Shown here in pieces: positions 52,419-60,742 of a stretch of 64,000 nucleotides of DNA (its first letter is position 1; each line of letters opens with the position of its first letter). Below the pieces are notes generated by a model that was not told the origin of the DNA, searched no databases, and saw only the letters and a program-made list of their open reading frames with translations. Location of the stretch: the NCBI RefSeq assembly GCF_001598815.1, contig NZ_BCZQ01000019.1, positions 89,357 to 153,356 of the forward strand, written 5' to 3'. This stretch comes from Sphingopyxis terrae subsp. terrae NBRC 15098 (GTDB lineage: Bacteria; Pseudomonadota; Alphaproteobacteria; Sphingomonadales; Sphingomonadaceae). Position numbers and translations under genes: made by a program.

Positions 52419-52894
52419 CCGGCACCCGTACGCCGCTACCGCCATTCGACGCAGCAAGCGCTGCGCAGAAGGTCCGGCTGGCCGAGGATGGATGGAACAG
52501 CCGCGACCCCGCGCGCGTCGCGCTCGCCTACACGCCGGACAGCGTCTGGCGGAACCGCGACATCTTTCTTGCCGGGCGCAACGCCATCACCGACTTCCTC
52601 GCCGCCAAATGGCAGCGCGAGCGGGATTACCGCCTGGTCAAGACGCTGTGGGCCTTTGCCGGCAACCGGATCGCGGTGCGCTTCGCTTATGAATGGCACG
52701 ACCATGATGGCCAATGGTGGCGGTCCTACGGCAATGAAAATTGGGAATTTGCGGCGAACGGCCAGATGGCACGGCGCATCGCGAGCATCAACGACCTCGC
52801 CATTGCCCAGTCAGCGCGCTTGCTCCATTGGGATCGCGGCGACACGGGCCGCCGCCCCGACACCCACCCCGGCCTCGACGAACTGGGGCTCTAG
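52415..52894 (+). CDS. DUF1348 / SnoaL-like (nuclear transport factor 2 fold) protein
   Basis: The 159-residue protein matches the DUF1348 family: [76 protein letters not shown] and [10 protein letters not shown]. The NTF2-like cone often binds small hydrophobic ligands, but no reaction is known for this family. It is coupled to the remnant copy of ydcZ. Confidence 0.88.
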   Translation: MTGTRTPLPPFDAASAAQKVRLAEDGWNSRDPARVALAYTPDSVWRNRDIFLAGRNAITDFLAAKWQRERDYRLVKTLWAFAGNRIAVRFAYEWHDHDGQWWRSYGNENWEFAANGQMARRIASINDLAIAQSARLLHWDRGDTGRRPDTHPGLDELGL

Positions 52895-52925
52895 TCTCCA
52901 ACCCCGGCAATCAAGGACCGACCGC

Positions 52926-53381
52926 ATGAGCGCGAACCCCGCCCCCACCTTTGCCTCGATCATGTTCCTTACCGGAGTAGGCATCCCGATCCTCGCCGCG
53001 CTCAACGGCGGGCTCGGCGGGCGGCTCGGCAGCCCGATGGCAGCATCGGTGATTCTGTTCGGGCTGGCGCTGCTCGTCGCGCTGACCGGCGCGGTTGCGA
53101 CCGGCGCGCTCGGCGACATCCGCTTTTCCGCCGACATTCCCTTTCATTTCTATTTTGGCGGACTGTTCGTCGCTTTCTACGTGATCTCCGTGACCTTCAT
53201 CGCGCCGCGCTTCGGGGTCGGCAATGCGATCTTCTTCGTGCTGGTGGGACAGCTGACGAGCGCCGCGATCATCGATCATTTCGGCCTGTTCGGCGCCCAG
53301 CGCTTTCCGGTCGACACCGCGCGGCTCGCCGGGATCGCGCTGATGGTCGCGGGGGTCTGGCTGGCGCGCCGCACCGGCTGA
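52926..53381 (+). CDS. YdcZ-type DMT-family transporter
   Basis: The 151-residue protein has five hydrophobic helices ([94 protein letters not shown]). This size and motif match the YdcZ (DUF606) subgroup of drug/metabolite transporters. It ends the LysR-divergent cluster. The 5' end is partly repeated at 52299. Confidence 0.87.
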   Translation: MSANPAPTFASIMFLTGVGIPILAALNGGLGGRLGSPMAASVILFGLALLVALTGAVATGALGDIRFSADIPFHFYFGGLFVAFYVISVTFIAPRFGVGNAIFFVLVGQLTSAAIIDHFGLFGAQRFPVDTARLAGIALMVAGVWLARRTG

Positions 53382-53403
53382 CCGCGCGTCGGCACGGGCG
53401 CTT

Positions 53404-53417
53404 TTGATCCACATCAA
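53404..53417. promoter_or_regulatory. FNR/FixK-type box upstream of the FAD monooxygenase
   Basis: TTGAT-CCAC-ATCAA is an exact match to the FNR consensus TTGAT-N4-ATCAA. It lies 74 bases ahead of the monooxygenase start. A second dyad TAGGGT-AATC-ACCCTA (53449-53464) lies between them; if transcription starts there, the FNR box would be centred near -41. Confidence 0.6.
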
Positions 53418-53491
53418 AGCGGACTGGCGCGACTCATGCTCGATAGTATAGGGTAATCACCCTAACTAGAGAAAATGGGAGCGGACAAGCC

Positions 53492-55009
53492 ATGACGACC
53501 ACGACGGCGCCCGCCGCGGCGCGCGAAGCCACCACTGCCAAGGATGCCAACCATGTCGACGTGCTGATCGTCGGCGCGGGGATTTCGGGCATCGGTTCGG
53601 CCTATCATCTCCAGCATCAATGCCCCGGTAAGAGCTATGCGATCCTCGAGATGAAGGACACGTTCGGCGGCACCTGGGAAACGCACAAATATCCCGGCGT
53701 CCGCTCCGATTCGGATCTCTACACCTTCGGCTACCGCTTCAAACCCTGGGTCGGCGCGCCGATCGCCAGCGCCGAAGAAATCCTGAAATATATGGGCGAG
53801 GTGATCGAGGAAAACGGCATCGGCGACCATATCCATTACGGCCACCGCATCACCGCCTGCCGCTGGTCGAGCGAGACGAACCGCTGGACGGTCGAGGCGG
53901 TGCGCAAGGCCGATGGCGCCGCCGTCGTCTTCACCGCCAATTTCCTGTGGATGTGCCAGGGCTATTACGACCATGAAAAGCCCTATATCCCCGATTGGCC
54001 GGGCCTTTCGGACTACAAGGGCCAGTTCGTCCACGCCCAGCTCTGGGATCCCGCGACCGACTATGCGGGCAAGCGTATCCTCGTCATCGGATCGGGCGCG
54101 ACCGCCGCGACGATCGTCCCCGCCTTCGCCGAAAAGGCGGCGCATGTGACGATGCTTCAGCGCTCGCCGACCTATTTCTTCTGCTCGGAGAACAAGAACG
54201 AACTTGCCGACCGGCTGCGCGAGGTCGGGATCGACGAACCCACCGTCCACCGCGTCGTGCGCGCGCAGATCATGCACGATCAGGATATGATGACGCGCCG
54301 CTGCCAGACCGAACCCGATCAGGTGTTCGAAGAGCTGAAAGAGCTGATCCGCGCCTTTTCGGGCGATCCCAACTTTGCGTTCGAACCGCATTTCACCCCG
54401 AAATACCGCCCGTGGCAGCAGCGGCTCGCCTTTTGCCCCGAAGGCGACATCTTCCGCGCCGCGACGGCGGGCAAGCTGACCGTCGTCACCGACACGATCG
54501 ACCGCTTCACCGAAACGGGCGTCCGCACCGCGGAAGGAACCGAGATCGAGGCCGATATCATCGTCGCCGCAACGGGCTTCAACCTCTCGGTCATGGGCGG
54601 CATCCCGTTCGAGGTTGACGGCAAGCCCGTCGACTGGGCCGACACCGTCACCTACCGCGGCATGATGATGACCGGCGTTCCCAATATGGCGTGGGTGATG
54701 GGCTATTTCCGCGCGAGCTGGACGCTGCGCGTCGACATGATGGGCGATTTCGTCTGCAATCTGCTCAATCACATGGACGACATCGGCGCAAAGAAGGTCG
54801 AGGTCGTATTGCGCCCGCAGGACGAGGGGATGGCGATCCTGCCGTGGATCGAATCGGACAATTTCAATCCCGGCTATCTGATGCGCGGGCTCGACGCGAT
54901 GCCACGGCGCGGCGACAAGCCCGAATGGCGGCACAATCAGGATTACTGGGCCGAAAAGGACGCGTTCCCGCTCATCGACCTGCGCAGCGACGAATTCCGC
55001 TACGCCTGA
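53492..55009 (+). CDS. Flavin-containing monooxygenase (Baeyer-Villiger type)
   Basis: The 505-residue enzyme uses FAD and NADPH to insert oxygen. It shows the first nucleotide-binding site VGAGISGIGSAYHLQ (residues about 27-41), EMKDTFGGTWETHKYPGVRSDSDLYTFGYRF, YKGQFVHAQLWDP in place of the BVMO fingerprint, and the second site VIGSGATAATIVP. Marks after this (LQRSPTYFF, VAATGFNLSV) fit the family. The substrate is not readable. An FNR-like box is upstream, unexpected for an oxygen-using enzyme. Confidence 0.9.
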   Translation: MTTTTAPAAAREATTAKDANHVDVLIVGAGISGIGSAYHLQHQCPGKSYAILEMKDTFGGTWETHKYPGVRSDSDLYTFGYRFKPWVGAPIASAEEILKYMGEVIEENGIGDHIHYGHRITACRWSSETNRWTVEAVRKADGAAVVFTANFLWMCQGYYDHEKPYIPDWPGLSDYKGQFVHAQLWDPATDYAGKRILVIGSGATAATIVPAFAEKAAHVTMLQRSPTYFFCSENKNELADRLREVGIDEPTVHRVVRAQIMHDQDMMTRRCQTEPDQVFEELKELIRAFSGDPNFAFEPHFTPKYRPWQQRLAFCPEGDIFRAATAGKLTVVTDTIDRFTETGVRTAEGTEIEADIIVAATGFNLSVMGGIPFEVDGKPVDWADTVTYRGMMMTGVPNMAWVMGYFRASWTLRVDMMGDFVCNLLNHMDDIGAKKVEVVLRPQDEGMAILPWIESDNFNPGYLMRGLDAMPRRGDKPEWRHNQDYWAEKDAFPLIDLRSDEFRYA

Positions 55010-55027
55010 TCGCGATCCGGCGGATGG

Positions 55028-55294
55028 CTATTCGGCCATCCGCCGCTTGTGGTGGCGGGTGCGCCGCACGATCACGACGACGAACAGCGTCCAGCTGAGC
55101 AGCAGCGCCGCCCAGCCCCAATATTGCGTCGGCAGCGGGCCGAGCATCCACGGACCGCCCATCCGCGGTCCCATCAACAGCGCGAGCGCGAGCAGGCTCG
55201 CGGCAAAGCCGACGCGCCGCATCCCGCGCCCGACGCCGAGCAGTTCGCGGCGATAGGCGGCGCGCGCCTCGGGATCGTCCAGATCGGGTCGCAT
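55028..55294 (-). CDS. Small membrane protein
   Basis: The 88-residue protein has a charged N-terminus (RPDLDDPEARAAYRRELLGVGRGMRR) and two hydrophobic helices (FAASLLALALLMG, WGWAALLLSWTLFVVVIV). AGGAGG six bases ahead chooses the ATG at 55294 over 55300. The ribosome site overlaps the stop of the upstream glycosyltransferase gene, so it is coupled to it. No family is recognised. Confidence 0.72.
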   Translation of the reverse strand: MRPDLDDPEARAAYRRELLGVGRGMRRVGFAASLLALALLMGPRMGGPWMLGPLPTQYWGWAALLLSWTLFVVVIVRRTRHHKRRMAE

Positions 55295-55304
55295 CGGCAT
55301 CCTC

Positions 55305-56771
55305 CTACATCCCGCGCCGAATGAGGTAGGTGTTGATTTCGCCGGGCGAATGGCCGGCGCGGCATCCTCCCGGACGTTCGAAGACGCACGCGCCCCCATC
55401 GGACGCGCAGCGCGTGACGCGGAAATCGGGCGACAATTGCGCGGCATAGCCTTTCTTGACCAGCGCGAAATTGAACAGCGCCGCGTCGAGGCGCGGATCG
55501 CGGGGAGTCTGCAACAGCATCGGCACCCGTCGCTGCAACCGCGCATATCCGTGCGCCCGCGAAAAGGGATATCCGATCACCGCAATCCCGCACAGACCGG
55601 GCCGCGCGCGCGCCAGATCAAATGCCTCGCCGGCAAAGGGCGTCACCGTCGCCCGTCCGTAATGATAGAGCGTCGGGGTCGTCTGCGCCGCCGCCGCGAC
55701 CCACACCACCGTCACGATCGCGACCGGAAACAGCGTGCCGCGTCCCGTGCGTCGCCGGATCCAGTCGATCGCATCGCCGGTCCCGACCCCCGCGAGCAGG
55801 ATCATCGCCGAAACCGACAGGATGATGAAGCGATATTCCTTGTGCCCGATCGCCGAATGGAGCGCGATATTGGCGATCGCAAGCATCAGCAGCAAGGGAT
55901 AGCGCCGCGCGCCGATCGCGATGACCAGCAGCAGCGGCAGCGTCCAGAAGCCCCACAGCTTGGCCATATCGATCAGATATTGGAACGGTCCCGACACACC
56001 GTAGCGCGCCGAGACATTGTCGACGATATTGCGTTCGACATTATGCACCATCCATTCGAACGGCCAATGCCCCCCCGCAATATCGCTGACGCCGCCGATG
56101 GCGAGGCCGATCAGGCCGCCCGCGACCAGCGGCCACAGGCTTTGCCATCCGGTGCGCCAGACATATAGCAGCAGCACCAGCGCCAGCGCAGGCGCGACAT
56201 GCGGACGAAAGACCACCGCCAGCCCGACTGCCGCCGCGATCGCCACCAGTTGCCGCGCACTCCGTTCGGGCGAAAGCAGCGCGATCGCGGGCGCCGCCAG
56301 CAAAGCCGCCATCTGTTCGGTCAGCGGATGCGGCGCGAAAATGACCAGATCGGGCCAGCATGCGGCGATCAGCCCCGCCACCCAGAAGTGCATCCGCGAT
56401 ACGCGCGCGCCCATCCAGCCCGCCGCGGCAACGATCGACAGCGACAATATCGCCATCATCGTTCGCGGCAGCCAGATTGTCAGGCTGCCGTCGGGTGCGA
56501 TCCATTCGGCCAGCCGCATCGGCAGCGCGAGCAAGGCGGGATACAGGTCGCCGCGCATCCCGTCGCGATATTCCCAGGTCACGACCGAATAGCCGTGGAG
56601 CAGGCGAAAGGCGCCTTCGAGATATTGGAAGACCTCGTCGGGATGCAGCACGCTTTCCTGCCACGCCGCGACGAGCCGCAGCACGAGCGCCAGCAGCAGC
56701 AACGCCATCCAGTCGCGCCGCGGCACGGCCGATGCGGCCGCTCCGCCATCGGGCATCGCCCTTGCCTTCAT
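55305..56771 (-). CDS. GT22/ALG9-like mannosyltransferase, membrane protein
   Basis: The 488-residue protein has about ten hydrophobic helices and near the N-terminus HPDEVFQYLEGAFRLLHGY, the HPDE signature of the ALG9/PIG-B family. These use a polyprenyl-phosphate sugar and add it outside the membrane. A soluble C-terminal part (about residues 400-480) carries Cys pairs. The start could be 56771 or 56756. Acceptor and pathway are unknown; no other glycan genes are near. Confidence 0.8.
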   Translation of the reverse strand: MKARAMPDGGAAASAVPRRDWMALLLLALVLRLVAAWQESVLHPDEVFQYLEGAFRLLHGYSVVTWEYRDGMRGDLYPALLALPMRLAEWIAPDGSLTIWLPRTMMAILSLSIVAAAGWMGARVSRMHFWVAGLIAACWPDLVIFAPHPLTEQMAALLAAPAIALLSPERSARQLVAIAAAVGLAVVFRPHVAPALALVLLLYVWRTGWQSLWPLVAGGLIGLAIGGVSDIAGGHWPFEWMVHNVERNIVDNVSARYGVSGPFQYLIDMAKLWGFWTLPLLLVIAIGARRYPLLLMLAIANIALHSAIGHKEYRFIILSVSAMILLAGVGTGDAIDWIRRRTGRGTLFPVAIVTVVWVAAAAQTTPTLYHYGRATVTPFAGEAFDLARARPGLCGIAVIGYPFSRAHGYARLQRRVPMLLQTPRDPRLDAALFNFALVKKGYAAQLSPDFRVTRCASDGGACVFERPGGCRAGHSPGEINTYLIRRGM

Positions 56772-56846
56772 TCCGATATCATCCAACGGGGCAATGGGCA
56801 CAGGCGGCCCCCGCACCCCGACCGGAAAGCCGCGACGCCCCTAGCC

Positions 56847-57146
56847 TCATTCGGCCGCGACGGGAAGATGCGCGACGATGGCGCGCAGCGCGGCGACATG
56901 CGCCTCGAGCGCGCGGTGCCCGGCGCGGGTCAGCGACGCCCATGTCCGCTGGCGTCCGCCGAGCGGCGCCTTGCGCAAATCGACATAGCCTTCGTCGACC
57001 AGCGCGGCGAGATGCTTGGACAGCACCGAATCGCTCACCTGAACCAGCTCGCGCAGCTTGGCGAACTCCATCTCGCTGACCTTGGCGAGTAGCGCGGCGA
57101 TCTGCAGCCGCGCCGGCGCATGCAGCGCCATGTCGATCCCGTCCAT
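56847..57146 (-). CDS. Winged-helix transcriptional regulator (HTH_27/ArsR-like)
   Basis: The 99-residue protein is a single winged helix: ALHAPARLQIAALLAKVSEMEFAKLRELVQVSDSVLSKHLAALVDEGYVDLRK with the wing LGGRQRTWASLTRAG. The type matches small MarR-like regulators linked to membrane-stress pairs. It follows the membrane gene by three bases and likely represses their common promoter through the array at 57651-57717. Confidence 0.88.
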   Translation of the reverse strand: MDGIDMALHAPARLQIAALLAKVSEMEFAKLRELVQVSDSVLSKHLAALVDEGYVDLRKAPLGGRQRTWASLTRAGHRALEAHVAALRAIVAHLPVAAE

Positions 57147-57149
57147 GGC

Positions 57150-57599
57150 TCAGGCTGTGCCCTTCAGCAGTTCGCGGCGATAGATGCGGCTCCAGGCGAT
57201 GCTCGCGGCGACGGCGACGCCAAAGGCGATGGCGGCGATGCCCAGCTTCGTGCCCAGCGCCAGTCCGGCTTCGCGGGCGTGGATTTCGCCGAACATCGCC
57301 GCCAGCATCGCGCCGAGCAGCGCCAGCGTAACCGGCAGAGTTCGGCCCTTGCGATAACCGTTGATGAACAGACCGTAACGCCGCCGGTCGTCGGCGACGA
57401 GCAGCACCACCGCCAGCATCGCAACCGCGAACAGCGGCGCCATGATCGCGATATCGAAACCCTGGCCCAGCACGAGCAGCGCCATGACCGCACCGAACGT
57501 CGCGTGGCGCCACGGCGGGCAATAGGTCGCCTTCAGTGCAAGGTCGCGCTGGACGTCGTCGATGCTGTCGAGCGCGGCGCGGGCTTCGATCGGGTTCAT
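57150..57599 (-). CDS. Membrane protein paired with a winged-helix regulator
   Basis: The 149-residue product has four hydrophobic helices after a short soluble N-terminus (EARAALDSIDDVQRDLALKATYCPPW). The family is common next to HTH_27 regulators in sphingomonads and xanthomonads, but no role is known. The start at 57599 is before the first conserved stretch. Three dyads lie upstream at 57651-57717. Confidence 0.75.
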   Translation of the reverse strand: MNPIEARAALDSIDDVQRDLALKATYCPPWRHATFGAVMALLVLGQGFDIAIMAPLFAVAMLAVVLLVADDRRRYGLFINGYRKGRTLPVTLALLGAMLAAMFGEIHAREAGLALGTKLGIAAIAFGVAVAASIAWSRIYRRELLKGTA

Positions 57600-57650
57600 A
57601 TTTCTTGCTCCTCGGTCCCGATGCAGAAACGACAGGTGTCGCCGCATCAT

Positions 57651-57717
57651 TTTCCAACTCGGAAAGCGATACGCCCGACTTTCCGATTCGGCAAGTTATA
57701 ATTTTCCAGTCTGGAAA
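57651..57717. promoter_or_regulatory. Three-copy operator array upstream of the membrane/regulator pair
   Basis: TTTCCAACTCGGAAA (57651-57665), CTTTCCGATTCGGCAAG (57679-57695) and TTTCCAGTCTGGAAA (57703-57717) share the form TTTCC-N5-GGAAA, the middle one with one change. Centres are 29 and 23 bases apart. The winged-helix protein at 56847 is the likely binder. Confidence 0.72.
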
Positions 57718-57718
57718 G

Positions 57719-58951
57719 TCATTCGGCGACGATCCGCACCGGCATATGGACGAACCCGTGGAGGAAGGGGCTCGCCAGCCGCTCGGGCGCGCCTTGCGGT
57801 TCGATGCGGATGCCGCGCGCCACGATTTCCTCGATCAGCGTGCAAAGCTGGATTTCGGCCAGCCGCGCCCCGACGCAGCGGTGGATGCCGTGACCGAAGG
57901 CGACGTGGCGCCGCGCATTGTCGCGGCCCACGTCGAAAATGTCGGCTTGCGGAAACACGCTCTCGTCGCGGTTGGCCGAAATATACCAGAGGATCACCTT
58001 TTCGCCCCGGCGGATCGTCTGTCCGCCCAGTTCGGTGTCGGCCATGCAGGTTCGCCGCATGTGCGTGACCGGCGATTGCCAGCGGATGATCTCCTGCGCC
58101 GCATTGGGGATCAGCGCGGGGTCGGCGCGCAGCCGATCGAGCTCGCCGGGAAAACGGTGCAGCGCCTCGACCAGCCCGCTCATCGAATTGCGCGTCGTAT
58201 CATTGCCCCCGACGATCAGCAGCGCGATGTTGGCGAGCCGCTCCATCGGGTTGAGGCTGCCCATCGCCTCGCTGTGGACCATGCGCGACAACAGGTCGTC
58301 GCTCGGCGGCAGCGCCTTACGCGCTTCGAGCTCGCGGTCGAAGCGCGCCAGCATCGCGCCCATTTCGGCCATCCACTGCGCGCGATATTCCTCGCTCGCC
58401 GTCTCGGGCGAAACATTGCCGCCATAGTCGGACCAGCGTTTGAGGTCGTGGCGTTCCTCCCACGGAAAATCGAACAATATGCACAGCATCCCGATCGTCA
58501 GCGGCACCGACACGCTTTCGACCCAATCGAACGTCTCGCCGACCGGTAGCGCGTCGAACAGCTCGCGCGTCCGCTGCTTCACCGTCTTTTCGCGCTCCGC
58601 CATCTGGCTCGGGTTGAAGGCCGGGGCGATCACCTTGCGCTGCGCGGTGTGGACCGGCGGATCGGCGGCGATGAAATTGGGCAGATTCGATTCGGGGGGC
58701 GGATCGGCGATGACGATATTGCCATTTTTCCAAGACGAGGAAAATGTCGCCGGATCAAGCTCGACCGCCTGGACCAGCGCGTGCGTCGCGACCGACCAAT
58801 AGCCGCCATAGGGGCTGTCGGGACACCAGCTCACCGGCATCTCGGCGCGCAACCGTGCAAAGGGCTCGCGCCAGCGATCCTCGACATAGAGCGCGATGTC
58901 GCTGACATCGACCGGCGTGATCGCCCGCGCTTCGTCCATCACCGACGCCAT
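57719..58951 (-). CDS. Cytochrome P450
   Basis: The 410-residue soluble bacterial P450 has the I-helix IVGGNDTTRNSMSG, the K-helix EIIRWQSPVTHMRR (ExxR) and the haem loop FGHGIHRCVGARLAE with the Cys ligand. Its stop lies directly beside the operator array. No ferredoxin gene is adjacent; the ferredoxin reductase at 22169 could supply electrons. Substrate not known. Confidence 0.95.
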   Translation of the reverse strand: MASVMDEARAITPVDVSDIALYVEDRWREPFARLRAEMPVSWCPDSPYGGYWSVATHALVQAVELDPATFSSSWKNGNIVIADPPPESNLPNFIAADPPVHTAQRKVIAPAFNPSQMAEREKTVKQRTRELFDALPVGETFDWVESVSVPLTIGMLCILFDFPWEERHDLKRWSDYGGNVSPETASEEYRAQWMAEMGAMLARFDRELEARKALPPSDDLLSRMVHSEAMGSLNPMERLANIALLIVGGNDTTRNSMSGLVEALHRFPGELDRLRADPALIPNAAQEIIRWQSPVTHMRRTCMADTELGGQTIRRGEKVILWYISANRDESVFPQADIFDVGRDNARRHVAFGHGIHRCVGARLAEIQLCTLIEEIVARGIRIEPQGAPERLASPFLHGFVHMPVRIVAE

Positions 58952-59073
58952 ATCGCTCTCCCGCTATCGTTGCTTTGCGGGCGAGTGTAGCGGGGCCGGG
59001 CCGCGCTGCAAGCCGCGACGTGCGGGGAAAAAGGCCATGCGCCGCGCGACCCGCGGCGACGCATGGCGCGGCT

Positions 59074-59340
59074 TCACTTCTTGGGCGCGGGTGCCGGTGC
59101 AGTCTTTGTGGCCATCCTGCGATGCGCCGCAGCGTGGCGCCGGGCGGCGGCGTGCTTGCGCGCTGCCTGATGCTTGTGCGCCGCATGGTGCCTGGCCGCG
59201 ACCGCAGGGCCTTCGCGCTGCATGCAATTGTCGGTCACCGTCTTCGAGCAATAGGGGGTCGCATCCTGCGCGACCGCCGCGGTTCCCGACAGCGCGAGCA
59301 GCGCGGCGGCGCCAAGCGTGGCGAGTTTGATCCTCAACAT
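59074..59340 (-). CDS. Small exported His/Ala/Lys-rich protein
   Basis: The 88-residue product has a signal peptide (ALLALSGTAAVAQ), a short region with two Cys (YCSKTVTDNCMQ) and a low-complexity basic tail (ARHHAAHKHQAARKHAAARR and so on) ending in Ala-Pro-Lys. The repeats could bind metal or anionic polymers in the periplasm. The composition makes any homology claim unsafe. Confidence 0.65.
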   Translation of the reverse strand: MLRIKLATLGAAALLALSGTAAVAQDATPYCSKTVTDNCMQREGPAVAARHHAAHKHQAARKHAAARRHAAAHRRMATKTAPAPAPKK

Positions 59341-59501
59341 GACAGGCCTTCCTTTCATCCCGATGGGAAGGCGAAGATGGCACGCCCATCATGGCGCCCC
59401 TGCGTCCGCAACATTACAAAGGCGCAATGCGGACGGGAGGGCAGCATCGGCGAGCCGGGAGCGACGGACTTCGCCGCAACGCCGCGTCTGTTCTGCGGCG
59501 T

Positions 59502-60440
59502 CTATTTTCCGGTCGAAGCCGCTGCGAACTCGTGGACGAAAACACCCGGCGTGCGGCTGTCGAATGCCGCCTGGAGCACACAGCTCGACGCCTTCAGCTG
59601 GGCGCACAAATGCTTTGCGGCCTCCCTGGCGCGGCGCGGCGTCGTTTCGACCGTCGCATTGTCGAAATTGCCGTTGTAGCGGAAGGTCTGGATAATCCCG
59701 TTGCCCGACAGCGCGACCATCTCGCATGTGCGGCCGGGATTGGCATCGCTGCACGCCTTGACCGCCGTGTCGACCGCGACCTTGCTCTCGCGATAGCCGG
59801 TTGCAAGGTAAAGCTTGCCGTCATAGCCCTCATTGCCGTGCACCCATGCCCCGGCGCCGTAAATCTTGCGCGCCTCGGCGCCCGGACGATATTGTCGCCG
59901 CGACGAATTGAAGGTCATATAGATTTCGCACGGTAGCAGCTGCTGCGCGCTGCAATCCGCGAGCACCTTGTCCCGTTCTGAGCGGTCCTTGCCCAGCCAC
60001 GCGTTGTAGAAATTGCCGAGGCGGTCGCGGATGATTGCCATCGACGAATTCCACCATTCGCCCGTCGTGGTGCAGCCGCCGCCCATCACGGCGTTGCATG
60101 CGGCCCGCGCCTCGCGCTCGGCGACCCCGGCATCGCTGTAACCGCCTTCGAACCAGACATCGGCCGCGTCGGCATGCCAGGCGATCGCGGCATAGTCGCG
60201 GACGGGGGCCTGCGGTGCTGCAGGTTCGTCGTCATAGCCTCCGTCATCGTCGCGCACGCACAAGGGGACCGGGGCGATACCGTCGCCGCCGGGCGTCATG
60301 CCGACCATCCGTTCGCCGGGCCCCGGCCCGGGGCAAGGATAGGCCTGCGCGCGCGCCGACGGGGCGGCGGCCAGGGCGGCCCATGCGATCAGCACGGCGA
60401 ACAGGGGCCACCATCGGCGCGGCGGATTGACGGGATGCAT
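59502..60440 (-). CDS. Exported DUF4189-containing protein
   Basis: The 312-residue protein has a signal peptide ending ARAQ near residue 32 and a Pro/Gly-rich linker. Two copies of a DUF4189-like domain follow: YAAIAWHADAADVWFEGGYSDAGVAEREARAACNAVMGGGC, then GAWVHGNEGYDGKLYLATGYRESKVAVDTAVKACSDANPGRTC. The last part has more Cys pairs for periplasmic disulfides. Role unknown. The start is ATG 60440. Confidence 0.82.
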   Translation of the reverse strand: MHPVNPPRRWWPLFAVLIAWAALAAAPSARAQAYPCPGPGPGERMVGMTPGGDGIAPVPLCVRDDDGGYDDEPAAPQAPVRDYAAIAWHADAADVWFEGGYSDAGVAEREARAACNAVMGGGCTTTGEWWNSSMAIIRDRLGNFYNAWLGKDRSERDKVLADCSAQQLLPCEIYMTFNSSRRQYRPGAEARKIYGAGAWVHGNEGYDGKLYLATGYRESKVAVDTAVKACSDANPGRTCEMVALSGNGIIQTFRYNGNFDNATVETTPRRAREAAKHLCAQLKASSCVLQAAFDSRTPGVFVHEFAAASTGK

Positions 60441-60582
60441 GGCGAACCTCGCTTTCAGGATGGGTGTCAGCCGGGGCGGCCAGTCTAAGAGTCCGTCCGG
60501 GCAAGCGACAGCAAGGGCCGGGTACCGGTACATCGGATACCGCGATGGACAGCCGCGCCGCGCGCGCCTATGGTGGCTGCGT

Positions 60583-60672
60583 CCCCGGGGAGCCTGCCGC
60601 GCAATCGCAGGTTGAGAGCGGAATAGACCGCGACCCGTCGAACCTGATCCCGGTAATACGGGCGGAGGGAGG
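60583..60672 (+). promoter_or_regulatory. TPP riboswitch (thi box)
   Basis: The stretch has the conserved THI elements: a CCTGC/GCAGG P3 stem followed by TTGAGAG, then ACCCGTCGAACCTGATCC and GGTAATACGGGCGGAGGGA closing on GGGGAG at the 5' side. It binds thiamine diphosphate and should turn off the downstream membrane-protein/thiC transcript. Confidence 0.93.
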
Positions 60673-60707
60673 GCGCGCGCTGGATCGTCACCGGACCGCT
60701 TGCACCC

Positions 60708-60732
60708 CCTTCCCGTCCGTCAGCAAGGAAGG
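60708..60732 (+). promoter_or_regulatory. Possible ribosome-site-sequestering hairpin of the riboswitch
   Basis: CCTTCC (60708-60713) can pair with GGAAGG (60727-60732), which is part of the ribosome site of the gene at 60743. This suggests translational control by the riboswitch. No clear terminator hairpin with a T-run is seen between aptamer and start. Confidence 0.4.
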
Positions 60733-60742
60733 AGAGCGTGCC

